Shown here piece by piece: positions 1 through 7,711 of a stretch of DNA of 64,000 bases. Each line of letters begins with the position of its first letter. Positions within the stretch are counted from its first letter, which is position 1. The notes beneath the pieces were generated by a model. The model was given only the letters and a program-made list of their open reading frames with translations, ran no database searches and was not told where the DNA came from. Location of the stretch: positions 1,612,001 to 1,676,000 of the forward strand of contig CBDIIA010000003.1 of the NCBI GenBank assembly GCA_965279475.1. The letters run 5' to 3'. The translations under genes were made by a program, and so were the position numbers. This DNA is from Pseudorhodoferax sp965279475. Lineage in GTDB: Bacteria; Pseudomonadota; Gammaproteobacteria; Burkholderiales; Burkholderiaceae_C.

Positions 1-230
1 ACGATCATCTCGCGGTCGCCCTTGCTGAGCGTGCGGTGGGCGAGCGCGTCTTCCTCGGGCTGCATCAGCGCATCGTGGTAGGCAAAGAAGGCCCGCCACT
101 CGGCAGGCCGCCGCGCCAGCGCCAGGAACACGTTGGGAACGAAGCCTGCTTTCTCCTGGACCGCCAGTACCTTGGTCTTGATGTCGTCGGGCAGGGCGTT
201 GAGGTCGGGTGGCGGGTAGCGTGTGCGCAT
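1..230 (-). CDS. AhpD/carboxymuconolactone decarboxylase-family protein, N-terminal part
   Basis: The first 76 codons of a minus-strand gene that runs off the left edge. The product begins MRTRYPPPDLNALPDD and continues through VLAVQEKAGFVPNVFLALARRP. This is the start typical of 'peroxidase-related' enzymes of the AhpD/CMD fold: a short N-terminal arm, then the helix that packs against the dimer partner. The catalytic CxxC/His region, if present, lies outside the window, so activity cannot be judged. The ATG at 230 is the only start consistent with the family. The 149 bp upstream, before the MFS stop at 380, carry no gene. Confidence 0.7.
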   Translation of the reverse strand, partial: MRTRYPPPDLNALPDDIKTKVLAVQEKAGFVPNVFLALARRPAEWRAFFAYHDALMQPEEDALAHRTLSKGDREMI

Positions 231-379
231 GGGTTTGTCTCCGGGTCCGTCGGTCTTCTTGGAAGCTAGCTTGCGTGCTCCGTCGCAAAAATGTCCGCTG
301 TCAAGCAATCTCTCAAACTCGACAGAAGGAAAAAGTCTAACCTGAGCCGCAACTTCGCTGGGTCAAGGCGCTTGCTGGA

Positions 380-1609
380 TCAGCCAGGCTGCGCTACCGC
401 ATGCGGACGCAAACGCAGATGCAGCGCCACAGCCAGAGACAAGGCCACCATCACCGCGCCGGCCAGGTAGACGGAGCCCACGCCGGCAGTCGCCGCGATC
501 AGTCCTGCAGCCGGGCCAGTGATGCCCAACGAGATGTCGAGAAATGCGACATAGGCTCCCATCGCCACACCGCGTGCCTGCGGCGGCGCACGGCGAACCG
601 CCTCAACGCCAAAGGCAGGGAATGCCAGCGAGTAGCCGAAGCCCGTCAGGGCGGCGCCTACCACCGCAAGGATGGCGTCATCGGCGCCCCAGATCAGCAA
701 TTGCCCGGCGACCTCGATCAGCACGCAAACGAGTGCGACCCGGGCACCGCCGAGTTTGTCCGGCAGGTGGCCGAAGAACAGCCGCGCACCGATGAAGGCG
801 ACGCCGAATGCAGTGAAGGCCAGTGAAGCAGGGCCCCAACCCTTTGCGGAGAAAAAGAGCGCCGAGAAGGTGGTGATGACACCGAATCCCACACTGGACA
901 GTGCGAGCCCCAGACCCGGCACCCACACAGCGCCCAGCACTTTGTAGAACGGTGTTCGCCGATGCGCCGCAGGTGCGGTGGCTCTGAGGCCCAGCACGAC
1001 CGGCAAGGCCACCAATGGGATGAGCGCCGTGGCCAGCGCAATGCCCGTGAAACCCCAGCGGCCATCCACCACCACGCCGGTCGGTGCGCCGGCAGCGTAG
1101 GCACCGTACATGGCGATGCCGACCCATGCCATCACCTTGCCCGCATTCTGCGGGCCGACCATGCCCACGCCCCAGCCCAAGGCGCCGGTGACGATGAGAC
1201 TCTCGGCGCAGCCCAACAGCCCCCGACCAGCCAGCAGCACCCAGACAGCAGTTTGTGTCGTGCCGAATGCCAACGAAACCAGGTAGACCATCCCGGAAGC
1301 GGCAGCCAGGAGCATGCCGTACACCACGGCTCGCTTGGCGCCTCGCGTGTCGGCCAGCGTGCCGGCCCAGGCGCGCGAAAGCAGGGCTGCCGCAAACTGG
1401 CTGCCGATGATCGCGCCCACGCCCAGCGTGCCCAGGCCCAGGTACTGGCTCAGATGCAGCGGCAACACGGGCAGCGGCAGGCCGATGGTGAGGAATCCGA
1501 CGAACACCGCCAGTGTGAGGGGCAGCAGCCTCCGGAAGACGTTCACCGGCAGCGCAACGGCGTGCGCATGCGGGTGCGGATGCGGGCGCGAAGATCGAGA
1601 AGATGACAT
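380..1609 (-). CDS. MFS efflux transporter, YhhS/YfcJ (UPF0226)-like
   Basis: A 409-residue inner-membrane protein with about 12 hydrophobic segments. Segment 1 starts near residue 28 (PLTLAVFVGFLTIGLPLPVL). The loop 2-3 signature of the major facilitator superfamily is present as GTLADTRGAKR near residue 82. The look is that of the small drug/arabinose exporters YhhS and YfcJ; the substrate cannot be read. The N-terminus is unusual: residues 8-17 read RPHPHPHAHA, a His/Pro-rich stretch ahead of the first helix. The gene is divergent from a TetR regulator and shares a 59-bp intergenic region holding an inverted repeat, so it is probably repressed by that TetR protein and induced by its own substrate. 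Confidence 0.85.
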   Translation of the reverse strand: MSSSRSSRPHPHPHAHAVALPVNVFRRLLPLTLAVFVGFLTIGLPLPVLPLHLSQYLGLGTLGVGAIIGSQFAAALLSRAWAGTLADTRGAKRAVVYGMLLAAASGMVYLVSLAFGTTQTAVWVLLAGRGLLGCAESLIVTGALGWGVGMVGPQNAGKVMAWVGIAMYGAYAAGAPTGVVVDGRWGFTGIALATALIPLVALPVVLGLRATAPAAHRRTPFYKVLGAVWVPGLGLALSSVGFGVITTFSALFFSAKGWGPASLAFTAFGVAFIGARLFFGHLPDKLGGARVALVCVLIEVAGQLLIWGADDAILAVVGAALTGFGYSLAFPAFGVEAVRRAPPQARGVAMGAYVAFLDISLGITGPAAGLIAATAGVGSVYLAGAVMVALSLAVALHLRLRPHAVAQPG

Positions 1610-1619
1610 TTGCTTTTCC

Positions 1620-1693
1620 TTTCAATGCGAGTAAAAACTCAATTCACATGTGGAGGAGAATATGAGTTATGGCTCGCATTGAAAACTCGCATT
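1620..1693. promoter_or_regulatory. Putative TetR operator: 12-bp inverted repeat plus a third half-site
   Basis: TTTCAATGCGAG at 1620-1631 is repeated in exact reverse complement, CTCGCATTGAAA, at 1673-1684. A further ACTCGCATT follows at 1685-1693. A smaller dyad, GAGT-AAAA-ACTC, occupies 1629-1640. The arms flank the whole divergent promoter region between the MFS gene and the TetR gene, and the right arm lies inside the first codons of tetR. This arrangement fits binding by the adjacent TetR protein; that is inference from position and symmetry. Confidence 0.5.
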
Positions 1694-2325
1694 CTTCGGT
1701 GCAGCTCGACTCGCTGCCGAAACCAAGGAAGATGCCGCGCCAGGCCCGTTCCCAAGCCATGGTCGAGGCCATTCTTGAGTCCACGGCTCGCGTTTTGGGT
1801 GAGCGAGGCTATGCGGGAACCAATACCAACGTGGTGGCGGCGCGCGCGGGGGTGAGCGTTGGCTCGGTGTACCAGTACTTCCCAAACAAGGACTCGCTGG
1901 TGATGGCCCTGCACGAGCGGCATGGCGCCCAGATGTATGCGGCCATCGAAGCCGTGCTGGCGGCCGAGCGGCCCGACGGTCTACGTGGCCATGTGCAAGC
2001 GATGGTGCGAGCGTTGCTGGCAGCGCACCGCGTCGAGCCTCAGCTGCACAGGGTTCTCGAGAAGGAATTTCCGTTCTTCGATGCGCCGCGTGATCAAAGT
2101 GCGGCAGATGGCGGCATCTTTCGCCAAGTGCGGCAATTGATGGAGACCTACCGCCATGAGGTCACCCCCTCCGATCTCGATCTGGCCACCTGGATGGTGC
2201 TCCAGACAATGGAATCCCTGGTCCACGCCGCGGTGATCGAGCCACCCACCATGTTTGGTCCGGAAGCGGTCGAGGCGGCCATCGTGCAGGTACTGATGGG
2301 CTATTTGACGGCACCGCAGCGGTAG
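1669..2325 (+). CDS. TetR/AcrR-family transcriptional regulator
   Basis: 218 residues. An N-terminal helix-turn-helix spans roughly residues 30-75 (AILESTARVLGERGYAG..., then AARAGVSVGSVYQYF), a canonical TetR DNA-binding domain ending in the YxYFPNKDSL signature. The C-terminal two thirds form a ligand-binding helical domain of no recognisable subgroup. Start ATG 1669 has GGAGGAG at 1652-1658. Another ATG at 1662 opens only a six-codon frame, so 1669 is preferred. It is divergent from an MFS exporter, the classic arrangement of a local efflux repressor. Confidence 0.9.
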   Translation: MARIENSHSSVQLDSLPKPRKMPRQARSQAMVEAILESTARVLGERGYAGTNTNVVAARAGVSVGSVYQYFPNKDSLVMALHERHGAQMYAAIEAVLAAERPDGLRGHVQAMVRALLAAHRVEPQLHRVLEKEFPFFDAPRDQSAADGGIFRQVRQLMETYRHEVTPSDLDLATWMVLQTMESLVHAAVIEPPTMFGPEAVEAAIVQVLMGYLTAPQR

Positions 2326-2489
2326 CACGGGGACTGTGCCGTCCGCCGTCACTGCGATCGCCAGTGTGCGGCTGCTCCTGCCAAGCCCCCTTTGGGGTGG
2401 GGCGAGCCAGGCGCACAGCCCCAGGGCCGAGAATGCGGGTCTGCACGTTCCCGGCACCTCTTTGCACCTCTTTGCGCCCCTTTCGCTCC

Positions 2490-2975
2490 ATGGCCACCGA
2501 CGACGACGCGTTCCACGATCTTTCCCACCGGCCCGGCTTCCTGCTGCGCAAGGCCCACCAGGTGGCCGTTGCGATCTTTGCCGACGAGGTGGGCCGGCTG
2601 GCGCTCACGCCGCCGCAGCACAACGTGTTGTCGGCGATCCTGGCGCATCCCGGCAGCCACCAGGCGCAGCTGTCGAAGCTGGTGGGCTATGACCGCGCCA
2701 CGGTGGGCGCGCTGCTGGTCGCGCTGGAGGCGCGTGGCCTGCTGACCCGGCGCCCGTCGGCCGACGACAAGCGGCTGCGCACGCTGACCCTGACGCCCGC
2801 CGGCAAGAAGCTGCTGGCCGCTTCGGCGCAGGCCATGGGCCGCATCAACGAACGCATCGTCGCGCCGCTGGAACCCTACGAGCGCGCGCTGTTCATCGCC
2901 CTGCTGGCCAAGATCGCGCGGTCCGGCCCCGCCGATGCCGGTGGCGAGGAAGATGACGCAGCGCAAATGCCGTAG
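2490..2975 (+). CDS. MarR-family transcriptional regulator
   Basis: 161 residues. The winged helix-turn-helix is clear: LTPPQHNVLSAIL (helix 2 region), SKLVGYDRATVGALLVALEARGLL (recognition helix and following strand) and RRPSADDKRLRTLTLTPAG (the wing, with the conserved D-x-R of MarR proteins). The ATG at 2490 (MATDDDAFHDL) was chosen because upstream in-frame sequence is low-complexity and unlike the family. The gene precedes a CoA-transferase operon on the same strand by 82 bp and may regulate it in response to an aromatic or organic acid. No operator was identified. Confidence 0.85.
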   Translation: MATDDDAFHDLSHRPGFLLRKAHQVAVAIFADEVGRLALTPPQHNVLSAILAHPGSHQAQLSKLVGYDRATVGALLVALEARGLLTRRPSADDKRLRTLTLTPAGKKLLAASAQAMGRINERIVAPLEPYERALFIALLAKIARSGPADAGGEEDDAAQMP

Positions 2976-3057
2976 CTCTTCGGAGAAAAGCCTGCGGAAG
3001 ACGGCGCCGAAGCAAAGATAATGGCGTCCGGCTTGTGCGTTTCAAAGGAGATCGTTC

Positions 3058-3870
3058 GTGAACAAAATCTATCCTTCCGCCGAGGCGGCGCTGAAGGGCA
3101 TCGTGCAGGATGGCCAGTTGCTGGCCGTCGGCGGTTTCGGCCTGTGCGGCATCCCGGAGGCGCTGATCGATGCGCTGCGCGATTCCGGCACCAAGGACCT
3201 GACCGTGATCTCCAACAATGCGGGCGTCGACGGTTTCGGCCTCGGCAAGCTGCTCGAGACGCGGCAGATCAAGAAGATGATCTCGTCCTACGTCGGCGAA
3301 AACAAGGAGTTCGAGCGCCAGTTCCTGGCCGGTGAACTCGAACTCGAATTCACGCCCCAGGGCACGCTGGCCGAGAAGCTGCGCGCAGGCGGGGCCGGCA
3401 TCCCGGCGTTCTTCACCAAGACCGGCGTCGGCACCCAGGTGGCCGAAGGCAAGGAACTGCGCGAGTTCGACGGCGAAACCTATGTGATGGAGCGCGCGCT
3501 GGTGCCCGACGTGGCACTGGTCAAGGCCTATGCGGCCGACAAGTCGGGCAACCTGCAGTTCCGCCTGACGGCGCGCAACTTCAACCCGGCGGTCGCGATG
3601 GCCGGCAAGATCTGCGTGGTCGAGGTCGAGAAGATCGTCGAGACCGGCGAGATGGTGCCCGACCAGGTGCACCTGCCCGGCGTCTACGTGCACCGCATCG
3701 TGCTCAACGCTACGCCCGAGAAACGCATCGAGAAGCGCACCACGCGCGCAGCCGCGCCGGTCGATGTGGCCGCGGCCAAGGTCGAGGCGCAGGCGGTGAT
3801 CGCGCACGCTGCCGCGGTCGATGAAGTGCCGGTGCCCAAGGTGCCGGTCGGCAAGACAACAGGAGATTGA
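3058..3870 (+). CDS. scoA: 3-oxoacid CoA-transferase, subunit A
   Basis: 270 residues starting at GTG 3058 behind a strong AAGGAG. It carries the type I CoA-transferase alpha signature GGFGLCGIPEALIDAL near residue 23 and the conserved NAGVDGFGLG and EFTPQGTLAEKLRAGGAGIPAF blocks. The subunit moves CoA between succinyl-CoA and a 3-oxoacid (acetoacetate or 3-oxoadipate) together with the B subunit encoded next. The family is normally about 235 residues; here an Ala/Val-rich, charge-poor tail of about 35 residues follows RIVLNATPEKRIEKRT. Acetoacetate versus 3-oxoadipate specificity (scoA/pcaI) cannot be settled from the sequence. Confidence 0.88.
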   Translation: MNKIYPSAEAALKGIVQDGQLLAVGGFGLCGIPEALIDALRDSGTKDLTVISNNAGVDGFGLGKLLETRQIKKMISSYVGENKEFERQFLAGELELEFTPQGTLAEKLRAGGAGIPAFFTKTGVGTQVAEGKELREFDGETYVMERALVPDVALVKAYAADKSGNLQFRLTARNFNPAVAMAGKICVVEVEKIVETGEMVPDQVHLPGVYVHRIVLNATPEKRIEKRTTRAAAPVDVAAAKVEAQAVIAHAAAVDEVPVPKVPVGKTTGD

Positions 3871-3871
3871 C

Positions 3872-4510
3872 ATGCCCTGGACCCAAGACCAGATGGCCGC
3901 GCGTGCGGCCGAAGAACTCGAAGACGGCTTCTACGTGAACCTGGGCATCGGCATCCCGACCCTGGTCGCGAACTTCGTTCCGGCCCACAAGGAGGTCTGG
4001 CTGCAGAGCGAGAACGGCATGCTCGGCATCGGCCCGTTTCCGCTGGAGGACGAGGTCGACGCCGACCTGATCAACGCCGGCAAGCAGACGGTGACCACCT
4101 TGCCCGGCACGTCGATCTTCGGCAGCCACGACAGCTTCGCGATGATCCGCGGCGGCAAGATCAACCTGTCGATCCTGGGCGCGATGCAGGTCAGCGAAAA
4201 AGGCGACCTGGCCAACTGGATGATCCCCGGCAAGATGGTCAAGGGCATGGGCGGTGCGATGGACCTGGTGGCCGGCGTCAAGCGCGTGATCGTGCTGATG
4301 GAGCACGTGGCCCGCAAGAAGGACGGCACCGAAGACCTGAAGATCCTGCCCAAGTGCACGCTGCCGCTGACCGGCGTCGGTGTGGTCGACCGCATCGTGA
4401 CCGACCTTGCGGTGATGGACGTGACCGATGCTGGCCTGAAAGTGGTCGAGATGGCACCGGGCGTCACGCGCGAACTGCTGCAATCGAAGACCGGCGTTGC
4501 GCTGATCTGA
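3872..4510 (+). CDS. scoB: 3-oxoacid CoA-transferase, subunit B
   Basis: 212 residues starting at ATG 3872, one base after the scoA stop, with AGGAG overlapping the end of scoA. The catalytic glutamate motif is present as SENG (Glu47), preceded by GFYVNLGIGIPTLVANF, the beta-subunit hallmark. The glutamate forms the enzyme-CoA thioester during transfer. The rest (GSHDSFAMIRGGKINLSILG, GMGGAMDLV) matches full-length B subunits with no gaps. An upstream in-frame extension exists but lacks family similarity. Confidence 0.9.
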   Translation: MPWTQDQMAARAAEELEDGFYVNLGIGIPTLVANFVPAHKEVWLQSENGMLGIGPFPLEDEVDADLINAGKQTVTTLPGTSIFGSHDSFAMIRGGKINLSILGAMQVSEKGDLANWMIPGKMVKGMGGAMDLVAGVKRVIVLMEHVARKKDGTEDLKILPKCTLPLTGVGVVDRIVTDLAVMDVTDAGLKVVEMAPGVTRELLQSKTGVALI

Positions 4511-4528
4511 CGCAACTCCGCTGAGGAA

Positions 4529-4560
4529 AAGACCGCATCGGCAAAGCGGCCGGCGGTCTT
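4529..4560 (+). terminator. Weak hairpin after scoB
   Basis: AAGACCGC (4529-4536) pairs perfectly with GCGGTCTT (4553-4560). The loop is GC-rich and only two T follow, so it may attenuate rather than stop transcription into the permease gene 70 bp downstream. Confidence 0.3.
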
Positions 4561-4630
4561 GTCCGACAGCGCGGTGATGGCTCTCGCGGCAAAATGTTGG
4601 AGCAAAAACAACATCGATCGAGAGCACCGC

Positions 4631-6016
4631 ATGAGCGCCATTTCGCCTGGGACCCAGGCATCTTCCCCGCAGCCGGCATCGTCCGGTTCGTCCAGCAAAA
4701 CGGGGGGTGGCAGCGATCCCTCCGACTACACGGCGCCGAACTACACGGCCCACGAGAAACGCCACCGCATCTTTTCGATCATGGCGGCCTCGTCGGGCAA
4801 TCTGGTCGAGTGGTTCGACTTCTATGTCTATGCCTTCAGTGCGCTGTATTTCGCGCCGGCGTTCTTCCCCAAATCCGATCCCACCGCGCAACTTCTGAAC
4901 ACCGCCGGCGTGTTCGCCGCCGGCTTCCTGATGCGCCCGATCGGCGGCTGGCTGTTCGGCCGCATCGCCGACCGGCTGGGACGCAAGACATCGATGCTGA
5001 TCTCGGTCACGATGATGTGCGGCGGCTCGCTGGTCATCGCCTGCCTGCCCACCTACGCGCAAATCGGCGCGCTGGCGCCGTTCCTGCTGCTGGTGTGCCG
5101 GCTGTTCCAGGGCCTGTCGGTCGGCGGTGAGTACGGCACCACGGCGACCTACATGAGCGAGGTGGCGCTGAAAGGCCAGCGCGGCTTCTATTCGTCGTTC
5201 CAGTACGTGACGCTGATCGGCGGGCAGTTGCTGGCGGTGCTGGTGATCGTGGTCCTGGAGCAGTTGCTCGACGAGGCCGAACTCAAGGCCTGGGGCTGGC
5301 GCATCCCGTTCGTGATCGGCGCCATCGCCGCCGTGGTGGCGCTGCTGCTGCGCCGCACGCTGCACGAGACGCAGACGGCCGAGGCCCGCGCCAACAAGGA
5401 GGCCGGCAGCATGGCCAACCTGTTCCGCCACCACACGGCCGCCTTCCTCACGGTGCTGGGCTACACGGCGGGCGGCTCGCTGATCTTCTACACCTTCACC
5501 ACCTACATGCAGAAGTACCTGGTGAACACGGTGCACCTGCCGATCAAGACCACCAGCTACGTGATGACCTGCGCCTTGTTCGCCTACATGTGCATGCAGC
5601 CGCTGTTCGGCGCGTTGTCCGACCGCATCGGCCGGCGCAACAACATGCTGCTGTTCGGTGGCCTGGGCGCGCTGGCCACGGTGCCCATCCTCACCGCGCT
5701 GCAGCACGTGACCAGCCCGGTGCTGGCATTCGTGCTGATCGTGCTGGCGCTGGCCATCGTCAGTTTCTACACCTCGATCAGCGGCATCGTGAAGGCCGAG
5801 ATGTTCCCGCCCGAAGTGCGCGCGCTCGGTGTGGGCCTGGCCTATGCGGTGGCCAACGCGATCTTCGGCGGCTCGGCCGAATACGTGGCACTGGGGCTGA
5901 AGACGCTGGGCCACGAATCGGCCTTCTACTGGTACGTGACCGGGATGATGGTGATTGCGTTCTTCGTCAGCCTGCGGCTGCCGCGGCAGGCGAGTTACCT
6001 GCACCACGACCATTAG
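4631..6016 (+). CDS. MHS-family organic-acid:H+ symporter (KgtP-like)
   Basis: 461 residues. After a Ser/Pro-rich cytoplasmic leader the protein shows the metabolite:H+ symporter signature SGNLVEWFDFYVYAFSALYF near residues 55-75. The loop 2-3 motif GRIADRLGRKTSM and the segment LFQGLSVGGEYGTTATYMSE follow, as in alpha-ketoglutarate permease KgtP and related dicarboxylate carriers. About 12 membrane helices are visible. Start ATG 4631 keeps the usual short leader. The gene follows the CoA-transferase pair on the same strand, so uptake of an organic acid that feeds the transferase is a reasonable inference. Confidence 0.85.
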   Translation: MSAISPGTQASSPQPASSGSSSKTGGGSDPSDYTAPNYTAHEKRHRIFSIMAASSGNLVEWFDFYVYAFSALYFAPAFFPKSDPTAQLLNTAGVFAAGFLMRPIGGWLFGRIADRLGRKTSMLISVTMMCGGSLVIACLPTYAQIGALAPFLLLVCRLFQGLSVGGEYGTTATYMSEVALKGQRGFYSSFQYVTLIGGQLLAVLVIVVLEQLLDEAELKAWGWRIPFVIGAIAAVVALLLRRTLHETQTAEARANKEAGSMANLFRHHTAAFLTVLGYTAGGSLIFYTFTTYMQKYLVNTVHLPIKTTSYVMTCALFAYMCMQPLFGALSDRIGRRNNMLLFGGLGALATVPILTALQHVTSPVLAFVLIVLALAIVSFYTSISGIVKAEMFPPEVRALGVGLAYAVANAIFGGSAEYVALGLKTLGHESAFYWYVTGMMVIAFFVSLRLPRQASYLHHDH

Positions 6017-6024
6017 GATGTAGC

Positions 6025-6056
6025 TCGCCCCCGGACTGCGCAAAAGGGGCGATTTT
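6025..6056. terminator. Rho-independent terminator
   Basis: TCGCCCC (6025-6031) pairs with GGGGCGA (6046-6052) and is followed by TTTT at 6053-6056. It lies 8 bp after the permease stop. It also abuts the stop codon of the convergent AraC gene, so it may serve both directions. Confidence 0.6.
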
Positions 6057-7009
6057 CATCGCAAGCCCACTTCACGCGAGATCTCTTTTCTCGACAGTTG
6101 GCCCGCCGCCAGCAGCGCGTGCTCGCGCTCCGTTCGCAGGCTTTTCAGCACATCCGACGGCCCGACTCCGAAGCTCTCCTTGAACTTGCGCTGGAACGTG
6201 CGGCGCGACATGTTGCACTCCATTGCCATGTCGTCCACGGTCCAGGGCTGTGCCAGCCTGGCCTCGATCTTCTCGATCAGTCTGCCGAACGGCGCACCTG
6301 CCCGGTCTTGTAGCCGGAGGGTCTGGCTGTATTGCCTCTGGTCTCCGGTCCGGCGCAGGTAGACGACCAGGCGGCGCGCCACACGCTGCGCCACCAGTAC
6401 ACCGCAATCGCGCTCCACCAGGGCCAGGGCCAGATCGATGCCTGCCGTGACCCCGGCGGTCGTCCAGTACTTTCCACTCTCGCAGAAGATCTGTTCATCC
6501 ACCACCTGGAGCTGCTCGAATCTCTGACGCAGTCGGTCGGCCGTGCGCCAATGCGTGGTCACCCTGTGTCCGTCCAGCAGGCCGGTCGCGGCAAGCAGGA
6601 AGGCGCCCGTGCACACGCTGCAGGTGCGCTCGGTGGAGCGGTCGTGCGCGCGCAGTGACTCCAGCAGCGCCAGGCTGCCGGACGCTGCGTGCACGCCTTC
6701 GCCACCCGGAACGATCAGCGTGTGAGGTCGTGCGTCCAAGGATTCCTGCAGCGAACGGCCGACCAGGATGCGCAGCCCTCCATCGCTGGTCGAGGCGGTA
6801 GCCTCGGGGCCGAAAGTGGACAGTTCGTAGCGTGTCTGCCCCAGTTCCTCGTTGGCGGTCGTGAAGGTCTGCCAGGGCCCGCTGAGGTCGATCGGCTGGA
6901 AGTTCGCAAAGACCAGAAAGGCCACCCGGATTGGCGCGCTGGCCCCCACTTTTGGCGCACGTTGCCCGGACCTGACTTCTAAAGTTCGGGTTTCAAGGAG
7001 CCTTTTCAT
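6056..7009 (-). CDS. GlxA-type AraC regulator with truncated C-terminus
   Basis: About 317 residues. The N-terminal half is a DJ-1/PfpI-like domain (IRVAFLVFANFQPIDLSGPWQ, then TLIVPGGEG, and the nucleophile-elbow motif CSVCTGAFLLAATGLLDGH). An AraC helix-turn-helix follows (WTVDDMAMECNMSRRTFQRKF). The protein ends at LSRKEISREVGLR, exactly where the second helix-turn-helix should begin its recognition helix, so about 30 residues are missing. The stop lies in the terminator hairpin. DNA binding may be impaired. ATG 7009 overlaps the start of the divergent pfpI-like gene by two bases; GTG 6949 is an alternative start that fits the usual family N-terminus. Confidence 0.65.
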   Translation of the reverse strand: MKRLLETRTLEVRSGQRAPKVGASAPIRVAFLVFANFQPIDLSGPWQTFTTANEELGQTRYELSTFGPEATASTSDGGLRILVGRSLQESLDARPHTLIVPGGEGVHAASGSLALLESLRAHDRSTERTCSVCTGAFLLAATGLLDGHRVTTHWRTADRLRQRFEQLQVVDEQIFCESGKYWTTAGVTAGIDLALALVERDCGVLVAQRVARRLVVYLRRTGDQRQYSQTLRLQDRAGAPFGRLIEKIEARLAQPWTVDDMAMECNMSRRTFQRKFKESFGVGPSDVLKSLRTEREHALLAAGQLSRKEISREVGLR

Positions 7010-7697
7010 GCAAGTGAACTTTCTGCTATTTCCTGCGTTGACACAACTGGATCTGACCGGGCCTTTCGAGGTGCTGGCCCGGGCACCGGGCTTCAAGATC
7101 GATTTCGTTGCACCCTCGATGGACCTGGTGCGATCGGACCGGGGCCTGGCGATGATGCCCACCGCCACCTTCGCAACAGCCGTGCCATGCGACATCCTGG
7201 TGGTGCCCGGAGGACCGGGCACCGACGACGCCATCGTGGATCCCGCCTGGGTGGAGTTCACGGCCCGGCAGGCTGCCGGAGCGAAGTTCATCCTCGGCGT
7301 CTGCACGGGTTCGCTGCTGCTGGGCGCCGCAGGGCTTCTGCGTGGCAAGCGCGCTGCGTGCCATTGGCAAGCGAGGGAGTTCCTGGGTTCTTTCGGTGCG
7401 ATCCCCGATGCATCACGCACCTGCATCGACGGGAACATCATCACGTCGGGCGGCGTGACATCCGGGATCGACATGGCGCTCAGAGCGGTCTCGCTGATTC
7501 TGGACGAAGACACCGCGCGGCAGATTCAGCTGCAGATCGAATACGACCCCGAGCCGCCGTTCGAAGGCGGCACGCCAGACACCTCGCCTGATTACATCGT
7601 CGCGCGCTGCCTGGAGGCGACGCGTGGGCGCTACGTGCTGCGCAGCCAGGCCGTGGCCCGGGCCGCAGCCCGGGCCGCAGCCGCCATGGCCATCTGA
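7008..7697 (+). CDS. DJ-1/PfpI-family protein, isonitrile hydratase-like
   Basis: 229 residues with the DJ-1/PfpI fold: MQVNFLLFPALTQLDLTGPFEV at the N-terminus, ILVVPGGPGTDD, and the nucleophile elbow GVCTGSLLLGAAGLL with Cys99. The segment IEYDPEPPF is typical of isonitrile hydratase-like proteins, which hydrate isonitriles to N-formamides. It has no DNA-binding domain. The start is firm: AAGGAG at 6995-7000 sits 7 bp before ATG 7008. The C-terminal tail is Ala/Arg-rich and built on a short GC-rich duplication. It is head-to-head with the GlxA-type regulator, whose N-terminal domain has the same fold. Confidence 0.82.
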   Translation: MQVNFLLFPALTQLDLTGPFEVLARAPGFKIDFVAPSMDLVRSDRGLAMMPTATFATAVPCDILVVPGGPGTDDAIVDPAWVEFTARQAAGAKFILGVCTGSLLLGAAGLLRGKRAACHWQAREFLGSFGAIPDASRTCIDGNIITSGGVTSGIDMALRAVSLILDEDTARQIQLQIEYDPEPPFEGGTPDTSPDYIVARCLEATRGRYVLRSQAVARAAARAAAAMAI

Positions 7698-7711
7698 GAA
7701 CGGAGCACACC

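Noticed and set aside
263..272. 10-bp palindrome AAGCTAGCTT upstream of the CMD-family gene
   Set aside because: Short palindromes are expected by chance and there is no regulator nearby.
2384..2447. GC-rich stretch between tetR and marR resembling the flg-operon repeats (CCCC..GGGG hairpin followed by GGCGCACAGCCCCAGGG)
   Set aside because: Only the general composition and one hairpin match; no aligned run long enough to call it a family member. A genome-wide profile of the flg repeat would decide.
3710..6043. Long minus-strand open frames opposite scoA/scoB/permease and similar long antisense frames opposite glgE, glgB, alaS and dnaE2
   Set aside because: These are GC-bias shadows: Arg/His/Gln-rich translations without family motifs, opposite strongly recognised genes.
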